NCBI GenBank assembly: GCA_024516155.1
Contig: JAJJXM010000012.1
Span: forward strand, 930,001 to 994,000
Source of the DNA: Pyronema omphalodes
Taxonomy: Eukaryota > Ascomycota > Pezizomycetes > Pezizales > Pyronemataceae
DNA length: 64,000 bases
Direction: 5' to 3'
Shown here: in pieces, positions 45,696 through 55,779 of the stretch
Numbering within the stretch: position 1 is the first letter of the stretch
Layout of the letters: each line of letters starts with the position of its first letter
Notes under the pieces: generated by a model
Database searches by the model: none
What the model was told of the DNA's origin: nothing
Seen by the model: only the letters and a program-made list of their open reading frames with translations
Made by a program: the position numbers and the translations under genes

Positions 45696-46651
45696 TCACG
45701 AAGCACGTGTGTCGACGTACCCGTTGACCGTGTCTAATGCTACATCCTGAAAACCGGGTGTGGTACGGACGACCGCTGGCATGACTGTAGTGTAGTTATT
45801 GTGATAATGGAAGGTTGAGGCATGTGCGGCAACTGATAGCGCTTGCGGTGGCATATCACGTAAAAATATGGGTTGATAGGATCCTAAAGTAGGATTTGCG
45901 GCCTATATGAGATTAGTGTTTAGTTGAATAGTATCCTTGTGGTTTCTAACTTACTATACTTTTTTTCCAACACGCCACCAGACCAGTAAGGAGAGTGAAA
46001 ACACACAGTAAAACGGCGACAGCCTGTAGGGCGACGTTCCACTTTTCGGGTTCGGTAAACCCGCCGGTCCGTTTGGTAACAGGGTATACCGTCTCGATTG
46101 TGGCATTTGACCATATAGGCTCGGGCGCGCAATGGACCATGGGGAGAGGGAGAAGCAAAAGTAATATCACAAGACCTACCGAATTCACCGGTTAGTAATT
46201 TTATTGTGTAACCCCTGGCATCACTCTGGTCCCCAGGGGCTGTGATACGGGAATGGAGCTTTGGAGACGTATGTGACATGTCTACATTCCCGCCATAAAA
46301 GAGAGTTGTGGTCGCCAATGCGGTACGACGATGTTTGAACTCACTATAAAAAACGGCCATTGATTTACATGACCGCTGAGTTAAGAATCCACTGGGAAAA
46401 CTGTCTATCTCGCCGTTGCCATTTGACCGGCAGAGCTCTGGAGAAACCTTTGAATTCTGGTCCTGCTCGAGAAATCGGTATTTCAGAGGGGTAGCCAGGT
46501 CCCATGAAAATTGTTTGGCTCCCATCGTAAACCCCATGAGTTGAATCAGTGAATTCATTTGGCTGACGTTTGGATTTTTTGTATTATCCTTCTCATGACT
46601 GCTGCACTGCCTGGTGATGTGTTTGTTTTTCGGAGAGGAGATTCCGCTCAT
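45696..46651 (-). CDS. Small membrane protein, copy B, unknown function
   Basis: The last two exons are well supported. The membrane exon is 46175-45955 and is preceded by TACTAAC...GGTAG. A 52-bp GTAAGT intron (45954-45903) follows, then a final exon at 45902-45696 of 69 codons. The membrane exon encodes a hydrophobic run (LVILLLLLPLPMVHCAP) resembling a signal or anchor, a short outside segment with an NAT glycosylation site and KRTGG, and a second membrane helix ending ACWKK. The tail is cytosolic-looking with FHYHNNYTTVMP. The first exon is uncertain. An ATG at 46651 opens MSGISSPKNK and can splice at a GTAAAT donor (46368), leaving a 193-bp intron in the right phase. A shorter first exon starting MSHTSPK is an alternative. 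Copy A is the decayed paralogue. Confidence 0.6.
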
Positions 46652-46815
46652 GGTAGAATTCTATTTTAGTCGACTAGTCGTACCTGTGGTTTTAGCGACG
46701 AAGGAACCTGGAGAAGCGGTAATGCCAAAGCTGCGAAGCGTGTTACTGTATGATGATTGAAATCAGCGAGTACGGTGTATTTGGAGTATTTAAATGATTG
46801 AGAGGAAATGTTCCA

Positions 46816-46976
46816 GGTGCTCACATCGCGAGTGTACACATTGTGCTCAGTACATGCTCACCAGGCTGTGCTCTCACTGCTCATGCATAGGCAAAATAGG
46901 TGCTCACAGCGCGAGTGAACACATTGTGCTCAGTACATCAACACCAGGCTGTGCTCACTGCTCATGCATAAACACT
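46816..46976. repeat. 83-bp tandem repeat, two units
   Basis: The unit starts GGTGCTCACATCGCGAGTG and contains ACATTGTGCTCAGTACAT and CAGGCTGTGCTC. The second unit begins at 46899. Degenerate GTGCTCAGT words continue to about 47245, suggesting a longer decayed array. Confidence 0.8.
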
Positions 46977-49249
46977 CCATGTGTTTTGTGATTCGCGGGA
47001 TCCGCCAGGAAACCGGGTCTGATATGTCTTCCCAGGGGTTTTCATGTTGTACTCAGTGCTCAGTTCATACTGCATATCCAGCCGTTCTACATATGTATGT
47101 GAGCCCTTTCTCAACCTCCGAAGCCCTATCTAGTCGTGTTTATCTTACGGATGTGCTCAGTGCAGGAAAATTCTCAATAATGGCCAATGAACGTCATAAG
47201 TCCTGCCTTTACTTATGGATGTGCTTAGTACGTACTGCACATACATATTCTGCTAACCATCCTACACCCTCTTTTTCACAGATTGACTAGGAAACAAGAT
47301 TTCCTTATGGAGCGAAGGTCTGCAATGGACAAATGCCATTACATACGCTAAAACAGATTCAAAATGCCCAATACGTCTTAAATACCCACACCACAAGAAA
47401 AATAAAATAAGTAATACTTATATCTCTGGCTAACAAAAGGCCGATGGCATGAGCCTAGGCGCGTACGAGTACTCTAAAAGCCGCAGTGTATAACACGTGT
47501 GAATTAAAAAGCACACCCAGAGGATGTAATTAACGAAAATACTTTGAATTTAATAAATAGAACCTTATGGACTTGAAGAATTGAATTTAATAACTTTAAA
47601 AATACGAGATGCTGGTTGTGAGGAGACACGCTGGTTATGAAGCGACATGCGCCCGGAAAGAGCATTCTCAGCCACAAACACAGCATTAGTAATTTTTTTT
47701 ATTTTTGGTGTGGGTAGTTCAGCATTATGCAGCTCATTGGCCTATATACTGGCATTTTACATAAACTCATTTTAGTGTATCCACCGGTATTTGTAGACCT
47801 TTAATGCTCAAAGGAAATCACACTTGATTAGTTACATGCAATGACCAAGCCGACAGATAGATGCTCCCGGCCGGAATACTTTTTTCCCTTCTAAAAACTG
47901 TCTACTCTGCGCTAAGGAAGTATTATGTCATTACTTTTCATTGGCTGTCTGCACTGACTAAACGGGGGTAGCCGAAGTAAGTCAATTGATTGACCATGAT
48001 TCAACAATTGTAAATGTTTTAAAGTTTAATGGTAGAAAAAGAGAATTGGCTCATGATATTTTGCTGTCCGCAGAGCCGTCTAGTGATAATTTGGTACAGA
48101 ATCTGAAGAAGCGTTCAAGGCAGAGATGGCACTGACCGGGTCAGAGAGGGGTCGCAAGTCACGTGTGCGTGTGATGACTCATGATGCCGCAACGGCGACG
48201 GCTGTCTGCCCCGGGAGTAGACTGCAGTGAACCAGAAAAGAGTGCTTGTATTTAATTCCATATTTAATCTATAAACAAGTATAGATCGGTTCTTTCCGAT
48301 GCTAGCATATCAGCAGGCATCTACCATTCTGTGCTATGTAACCCGCACTCAGTCGGGGCTTACCGGGCGTTAAAGCATTTACTTGGCTTCATGCCTGTCA
48401 CTCGCCACCCCAGATTCCCCTCGATTCCCACGGTTAGCCAGGCCACTCCCGTATCATCGCTTGCCGAGCATATGTATGCGACGAGAAACCAGCCGAAGCA
48501 TGAAGCTAAAGAGCAATTCTACACCTATGTAAAATGGGCGACTGAGCGAAGCCGACCATATGCGCGAATGCACTCTCGTCTGTGCGGGACGCAACCTGGT
48601 TCTTGACCAAAGAAGCGTCTCGTCATTGGCAACAATATACAAGGATTCCGTGCATCAGATTCCGTTTCGCAACCGTCAACTGCGACAACGCAGAATAGCT
48701 CCCCTCTTACTGAAATTGTCGCAGAAAACAATTTGAAAACGTCGCTATGTAGACTATGGATGTCTATATGTAATACGCATCAAAACTGGTAAGGGGGTGG
48801 GAAATATGCATCGCTATCGCACTTCCAATCCTGGACCTTACTATGCCAACTATGGGACCCCATCCTATGAATTGAAAGCAGGTTTACCTTACGAAGACTC
48901 ATGTGAAAATTACGCTACTGCTTTGTCCAGATGCATATATTCCCGAATCATGCCATCGTTATTTCGGTATCACAGCCACAAATTCTTCAAAATCGCGCTG
49001 ACTGTGCAATGCAAAGGAGCTGCGGTAGACAGCAAGGTTACCATATAATCTGATCCTTGTATAATACGCGTTTTCCCTCACGAAAACACCATGCCTCGTC
49101 TTGTAACAACTGTTGTCTCAGTCACTGTACCTATCGATAACCAGCGAAGGCTAAGAAGAGAATACTCGCCTGCAAGATCGCGAACAGATGGGTTTGACGC
49201 TGGCATAGGGTGCAACCCCTGTCGTGCCATCTGTCTTGGCTGAATTTCG
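46977..49249. other. Intergenic, no gene seen
   Basis: Decayed GTGCTCAGT words to about 47245, then AT-rich sequence. A 91-codon frame at 48331-48606 has no supporting feature. Confidence 0.55.
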
Positions 49250-49505
49250 TAGGGATGGTAAGTTACGCCATACAGTAACGTTGTGTTGTAACGTGACATC
49301 AAAAACTTGGCATGTAACGTTAAGTGCCAAAATTTAGCTAGCGCAGTATTATCCACGTGACGCCGTAAAGTTTTAAGTTTGAATCAGTTTTGAGGGCTTG
49401 TAAATGACAATACTGTCAGTTAGACCATAATATCATTACGTTACAGTACGTTACGTTACGTTACGTTATGTTATGTTACTGTCACACGCTAGTCGACCAT
49501 CCCTA
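49250..49505. mobile_element. hAT-like MITE with (GTTAC)n interior
   Basis: The ends read TAGGGATGGTAAGTTACG and, on the minus strand from the right, TAGGGATGGTCGACTAGC. GTAACGTGAC words at the left are mirrored by (TTACG)n at the right. Length is 256 bp without a coding frame. GGCTGAA occurs directly after the right end and again 5 nt before the left end, so the target duplication, if it is one, is imperfect. The terminus TAGGGATG is shared with the element at 11924-12507. Confidence 0.7.
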
Positions 49506-50833
49506 GGCTGAACACGTTTCACCAACACAAGGTTACTAATTTTGCAGGATAGCTTTCAGGATTCGATTGTGGAAAACGATGATAAAAATCTAGTATGCAT
49601 TAGCGGTCAGATATTTTATTTATACAATGATGACTTTAGGAACTTTCGAGTGATGTTCTTATGATCTACCTTGATATGACTACTAGCCTGTATCTGGATT
49701 TAGATATTTTCCAGTATCAATGTGAGAGTGATCATTGAGAGTGAATTGTGATACTGAGTTTCCCTGCATATTCGTATATAAACTGCCATATCAGGGCTTT
49801 AGGATTCTGCCTCCGAAGCCAGAAGCTTCTTGTAGGCCACAATCGCGCGTGATCCTCCGCATGGGGGCGTTCAATAAATATTTAACCCGATTATCGCTAC
49901 ATCATGATACACATACAATACAAAATTCCCGGTAATCGACATTGTTTGTAGCTGTGAAGCACGCGGATAAGTCATGGTAGTCTACGTTTCTCCTATTTTG
50001 ACGGAGAGAATCCAAAGAACTAACATCGCTTGCATCAATGATTGACTTGGCATCCGGTCTGATAATGATTAACTTTATTTTCGTCTCTTAGATGAATTTT
50101 AGATAGATGCATATCTTCATGCATATAATTCTCCAGTAGATTGTCTCAGTATCTACTAACTGATAGCTGCAAGGCAGTAACAGGATCACATTGTCCCGTA
50201 GCACTGGTAATGCCATGAATGTCGTCAATAATCTATGTGTAACCGTATTGGACTCTCGATGTTCATGTACTTGCCGCTCTGGAAGATAACGCCGAGCTTT
50301 CATGCACATGCGCTTAACATGCAGTAGGAACGAGTGTGAAACGAGGGAGAAGTATAAACATCCACTAGCGCTGACTGGAATATAAGCCACTGTTCAGATG
50401 GTTGGAACGCCATCTTGGTTAACCGAAGAGGATACTTAGGGATGATACGGAATTTTGGAGAAAAGTACTGCTCCGATGGGTAGAGATATGCCATGTATGT
50501 TACCAGAAAAGAAAAACTTAGCCATCAGAACCACTTTACGGCCAGTGTTCCAAATTCTCCACGTTCCAAACTCCTACAGGGGTCATCTGTTTGATTGACG
50601 TCAAGGATTAGCGATCGGACGACCTGCCCCGGGGGATATTTCAAAACTGCAGAATCATCACATATTCAAGGCTCTGCTATATCAGGCGCATGTTTCGTTC
50701 TGTATCGTTGTATTCCATTTTGTTGGACTTTCGTTACCAGCCTCTGCTGGACACGCTCGCTTTCTTGCCGCTATCAGTACTCTTCTAATCCTTCAACTGC
50801 TGTGCAGTGTTTATGTTCTAATAAAATAAGAAT
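49506..50833. other. Intergenic, no gene seen
   Basis: Includes the likely promoter and leader of the SH3 protein gene. No supported frame. Confidence 0.6.
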
Positions 50834-52997
50834 ATGTCTCCGCTACTTGGAAATCCGAACTACCCTTCGAATTCTTCTACTTCATCGGGTACATCGGAGG
50901 CACGACTAGAAGATGCTCACTCGTAAGTCCGCCCCAATTCCTCTTGGATCATCAAATATCAATCATCCGTCAGACGAGACCAAATCCTCCAACAAATTGC
51001 CCAGCGTCAAGGCATAGTCCGAGAGCTGTAAGTCCCATTCATTCTATCAATGGTATCCTCTAATACCCCACAGAGAATGTGACTACATCGCCTGGCGTCT
51101 CCCACCTATAGCCACCAAATGCCCGCTCGAGCCCAAAGGCAAAGCCCCGCACGTAACCATCAATACCCTCGCCCTATGCTCTCCTGGTGCAGCCATCTTC
51201 TCACCCGGCAAGCTAACCCACTTTACCGCCACGACCGAAACTCGTTGTATCCGGGATCTAAAACGTCCCTTCTCCTGGAAAGTCTACGGCGTCTCCTGTG
51301 CCTCTTCCGGGGAGACCGCATATTACGTCAGAATCTCCTTTCCCTCAGCATCCCAGGACTCATTATTTTCTCCTATCGCCTTACTGCTGGATAGTATATC
51401 CGCCAAACGTCATGTCGTTTTATCCTCCATCCATCCATTCGGTTTAGGCATGGACTACGGCGTTCCAACCTCTCACTCGAATCGAATTTTCGCCATTACC
51501 CACTGTGCAAAAATCACACCCCACAACCGACGTGTAGCAGTTCACCTCGAAATATACCTCGAAAACCAATGGAAGCGAATCAATATGCCTGTTGATAGGC
51601 TTGGTTTCGCGGTTTATAAATCCGCGCTAAAAAGCGATATTATACTCGCCCCGGGACCTGAGGAAATTAAGTTCGTCGATGATGCTTATGTTCGGTTTGC
51701 TAGGATGACTTTACGTTTCGGGGAACGGAGGGAGAGAGCTTATATCGATATTGAACATTCTGGGATGGAGAAACCATGTTATGTGCACAAAATCAAAAAA
51801 GGAGGGATTGTATATATTCCTACTGCGAGAGTGAGAACGTGTGATGCGGATGGTACGACAAGAAGTCCGGTGAGGACTATGTGTCGGTTGGTTTTTTCGG
51901 AGGAGAAGACGGGTTTGTTTACCCGGGGAGGAGGATTTACGGCGGCTGCAGAAGCGGAGAAGGCGGCAAGTTTGATTAGAAAAACAACACGGACTGCGGC
52001 AACGAATCCTATTGGTATAAAAGCCTGTATTACGGATGAGCAGATCTGTGAGATGAATATGAAGGGAGTGGTTAGTGAGCGGGGGTACATGGTTACGAAT
52101 GAGGAGGATGGACATACTTTCAATGCGGATATCAGAGATAAGTTCAGGGGATGCGTGGTGTATGCGGTTCCAAGTCTTAGGGGTGATGGTATGGTGTTGA
52201 TAAGTCATTCTCGGGATGGAGAAGCGGTACTGAGACAGCATATCGATAATCCGATTGACCTCATCACAAACATCTCAACGAGGGGATTTGGAGTCCCTTG
52301 TAATAGCACGCTGGTTCGATGCAAAGATGGAAAACGGAGTATTGGAAGAGGGATGATCCGGTACTCTTTCAACTACGGCGATACGGATGCAGCAATTTTG
52401 GTCGATAAACTGGTGAATCTTTTCGCCAAAATCGCACCGCTCCGACGAGATGAGGTGAAGACAGCTTTGCAGCAGAAACGTCAGCAGCGGAAAGTCTCCG
52501 ATGTTTCTGGATCCCGAAAATTGCCATCACCACCACCAAATTCGGAAACGGCAGCGAAAGAAAATCTTTCAATGGAATCTTCGACGTCACGTAAGTTAGC
52601 TATGCAGGGAAGGCTACCAAAAACCCCCACTACACCTAGTCACGCTCGTAGCTCGTCAAATATCTCAAATATGTCGGCTGTATCAGGATATTCTGAACTC
52701 TCAAATGCATCGACAGTGGATGAGCGTGAGATAAACTGTGGGAAGAGCGATTTTGATATCTACGAAACGCCGCAGCGCTCAGCAAGTACATATAGTCAAT
52801 CCTTGGAGTCTCCTCCGCGAAATAATCCGGGTCAATTATTCCGCGTGAATCAGGACTATGAGGGGCGGTGGTCACGGGAAGTTGTAGTTGTTGAAGGTGA
52901 CGTCGTTCAAGTGGAGTTCAAAAATAAGTTTTGGTGTTTCGTTAGATTAGTTGATGGTACTGAGGGATGGCTTCCTGTAGAGTTGCTGGATATATGA
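50834..52997 (+). CDS. SH3-domain protein with long N-terminal region
   Basis: The exons are 50834-50922, 50974-51027 and 51074-52997. Introns of 51 and 46 bp have GTAAGT donors, and the product is 688 residues. The last 55 residues (about 634-688) form an SH3 fold signature: LFRVNQDYEG at the ALYDY position, WSREVVVVEGDVVQV, then FWCFVRLVDGTEGWLPVELL with the conserved Trp, Gly and Pro. The preceding 130 residues are Ser/Pro-rich and probably disordered. Residues 30-480 are conserved-looking and globular but I do not recognise them; they contain a repeated beta-rich pattern (GGIVYIPTARVRT, RGCVVYAVPSLRGDG). Family knowledge: SH3 domains bind Pro-rich peptides, often in actin, polarity or endocytic assemblies. 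The specific role is unknown. A 56-nt T tract follows the stop. Confidence 0.88.
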
Positions 52998-53049
52998 AGT
53001 AAGGTTCTGGGGTGGGGCGTAAATATGATTGGTGTGGAGTTTCCTCTTC

Positions 53050-53051
<2 letters not shown>

Positions 53052-53107
<56 letters not shown>
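53052..53107. repeat. T56 homopolymer
   Basis: An uninterrupted 56-nt T run begins 55 nt after the stop of the SH3 gene, so it would fall in that gene's 3' untranslated region. Homopolymers this long are rare, and the length may be affected by sequencing. Confidence 0.9.
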
Positions 53108-54519
53108 CTGTTTTGGCTGTAGATACACTGGGCTTGACGCATATTTCCTTTGTTGGCAGTTCATGGCTCTGGGAGTCCTGGCTCATTAAGTCTGAAACAG
53201 CTTTCCATTTTTGTTGATATATAGTGTAGTACCTGTTTTTCAATAGGAAATTGGAACTCTGATTCTTATGTTCTTTCTGTTTTGAGTTGGAGAGTAGCGT
53301 ATGAAGATTATGGAACTTCAGCAATAATGACGACTGAACCCGGTCCGTGCAAGTTGCGTAGCTTGGGGTCTTACCCTATTTCGAGCGGAGTGCCATAAGA
53401 CCTATATATTACAGAACTATGTGGCCCAAAGATTACTTCCATTAGACTGCTAAATTCGAACATATGTATGACGAACTTGATATCTTGTAGTTCCGGTCAC
53501 GAAAAAAGGGAACAGCATATGAAAGTGCTGTATTTTGAGATTTGCTTGTCGAAGATACGCATATCAGTCTGAATGAAGTATGAAGTACAGATTCACAAGT
53601 AACTGAACCATCCAGGGATGCAAAGATGAGTGAATATTGAACCTAAGTCGAAATCTCCGTAGACTGCTGAAACAGTAGAGAGAAATAAAATACCGGGGCC
53701 GATTTGTACCAAGCAAAAAACTACACTATGAGCTGGCAGCTTTCGATTTTTGGCAAGACAAACACATACATTCAGGGTTGAAAAGAGCTGAAAATGAGAC
53801 AAATGATGCTATTGAAGATGGCAAAGAAGATAGTTTGGAAACTTGGCAAATAACCGTTGGGTCTATTACATCATCCGTGTAGCTTCATCCGTCTTTGCAT
53901 TGGTTTACCACCAGACACATTCCACTCGGTAGTTTCCTCAGTCCATTCCTCACATGGTACGTGCGGCAGTCTATTCAAGCTCTGGATTCCACGTGGTATC
54001 ATGCGTGGCCCAGTCACGCTCCAGAAGCGGATGGGCATCTTCTTAGATGAATTCTGTAGGGCTGAACGCATTTGCGCGCAAAAAGTGGGGTTCCTAGGGC
54101 GACACCTAAAGCGACTGACATTTAATAAGTTTCGGAGCGGATGAGTTTGATAACTTTGCTGACTCGCTAGACTCGGTGCCATGCAAGCTTTGCTGACACC
54201 GCCGGCAGAGATGAGCTGAGACACCTGAACCGGTGGACGAACTGATGCACCGTGTGCTGTACTGGCTAAACACGCGAGAGAGAGAGAGAAGAAGAAAACT
54301 TCTGTTTCAAAAATACTTTTCTACTACCTCAGTCAGCAACAGTCTTTTTGGGAGCCAATCAAAAAATGAAACGCATTAAACGTACCATAAACCATATCCT
54401 CATCATAGATCCAACCATAACCATAACGCCAAAAACGCCACCCGAAATATTTTGCTTTGTGTTCCCTTCGTTTCATCAATGTATTTTGCCCAGATTACTT
54501 TCAACGTCGTGCGCGGTGA
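53108..54519. other. Intergenic, no gene seen
   Basis: No supported frame; a short (GA)n run lies near 54277-54290. Confidence 0.6.
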
Positions 54520-54825
54520 CTAAGCGGTAACTTCAACCTTTGCACTCTCGAAAGCAGGTGCAGGTGTTTCCGGGAGGTCCTCCTGTGCTTCGTTAGCAAC
54601 TTCTTGCGCAGGCCTCCGCGTGAGCATGCATACCGGTTCATAGATGACCTGAATCAACAAGCTGCAAGTAGGACAAACGCCGATATCCTGTCCATCTCTC
54701 AGATCATCAAGTGAGATCTCGAAGCGGTCACCACATGGACACGGGTAAGTATATAGCTGAGTGGCGGGGTCGAAAGTCATGTCTTCGATTTCGATCTGGT
54801 CGTAGATGGAGTTCTCGTCGGCCAT
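54520..54825 (-). CDS. DPH3: Diphthamide biosynthesis protein 3 (DPH3/KTI11-type, CSL zinc finger)
   Basis: Single exon of 101 residues. The N-terminal motif [12 protein letters not shown] (8-19) and [18 protein letters not shown] (25-42) are diagnostic, as is [15 protein letters not shown] (49-63) with the CSL motif at 54-56. The zinc/iron ligands are C29, C31, C51 and C54. Known role: electron donor to the Dph1-Dph2 radical enzyme in diphthamide formation on eEF2, and partner of Elongator in wobble-uridine modification. The C-terminal 35 residues are an acidic, Pro/Ala-rich extension. It is divergently arranged with the Cys-rich gene at 55465. Confidence 0.96.
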   Translation of the reverse strand: MADENSIYDQIEIEDMTFDPATQLYTYPCPCGDRFEISLDDLRDGQDIGVCPTCSLLIQVIYEPVCMLTRRPAQEVANEAQEDLPETPAPAFESAKVEVTA

Positions 54826-55464
54826 GATTCTGAGTTGAATATTGTGTTATCGATGCTGAGTTGGATGCTGTCTTCTCGATGCTGCTGCTGAATCGTCTTT
54901 CTTCGGTAGTTGGTCGTGAAGAAGCGGAAGTCCTTCGACAAATTTAGAGATTGTTGGGTGGCTGTGAGTTTGTTTCGCGAAAAAGTTTCCGTTAGTCACA
55001 GCGGGGCTTAGCTTGATTAGCATAGTTCGTGCTAATAGTCACGTGTAGCCGTCCCAGATCTTAAGTTGGTCCCGTCCTGCAACCCCACACTTTCTGACTA
55101 AACCATAAATGGCTTAAAACCGCAACCGGTCAGACTCGCCAGAACTGGAGCTCACACACTAATCCTGATACAGTAAGGTGCCATGTAGCTAGAGTAACCC
55201 CTGGAAGACCCTGTGTTACCTGAAGTTGCTTCCTACCAAACATGGACAGACACCCTCCGATTATGATTTTCCACAGATGAGCTGCGACGGCGACACGCTG
55301 AAGAAGGGGTGGAATAATTACCAACACGCCCCCCGAGGAATAAATACCTAGCAAGCCCCCCGAGCAAAATCGCGAATCCGCATTATTTCAGCTTCGATTC
55401 AGCACCTCACCTAATCATCAACTGTCCGAATCGCCTCGCCGACATACACTTGAGCATCAGCATT
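54826..55464. promoter_or_regulatory. Shared divergent promoter region
   Basis: A 639-bp gap separates the starts of DPH3 (minus) and the cysteine-rich protein (plus). No specific operator was identified; it probably holds both promoters. Confidence 0.5.
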
Positions 55465-55779
55465 ATGGACACCGCTCCTCCGAAATACGAGTCTCAACCG
55501 GCAATGACCGCTGCCCGCGAAGAAGATACTGCTTCGGTTTCCTCTGCCTCATCCACCCCCCGCAATCCGTGGGACCTACAAACCTGGACCTGTCTAGCAA
55601 TGTGTAACGGCACGATGGTCGGCGCAGATTGTTTCCATCTAGTCAATGTATGCTGTGGTGCGATAGCCGTGGGAATCGGAGAGTGTATTGCAAGTTTTAC
55701 AGGCTGTCTTGATGGCTGTTGTACATGCTGCGCGGATTGCTGTCAGAGTTGCTGTCAGGGGGGAAATTGTTGTTCTTAG
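55465..55779 (+). CDS. Cysteine-rich tail protein, unknown function
   Basis: Single exon of 104 residues, with its start at an ATG preceded by AGCATT. The first 38 residues are polar and Ser-rich (MDTAPPKYESQP). From residue 43 onward the chain contains 17 cysteines. A moderately hydrophobic stretch (VNVCCGAIAVGIGECIASF) is followed by a tail of repeated CC pairs (GCCTCCADCCQSCCQGGNCCS). No signal peptide is present. The CC pairs beside a hydrophobic stretch suggest S-acylated membrane attachment or metal binding, similar in style to CYSTM-type proteins, but the family is not established. It is divergently arranged with DPH3. Confidence 0.7.
   Translation: MDTAPPKYESQPAMTAAREEDTASVSSASSTPRNPWDLQTWTCLAMCNGTMVGADCFHLVNVCCGAIAVGIGECIASFTGCLDGCCTCCADCCQSCCQGGNCCS

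Noticed and set aside
48331..48606. 91-codon plus-strand frame
   Set aside because: No signal, domain, splice site or favourable start context; composition like the surrounding non-coding sequence.
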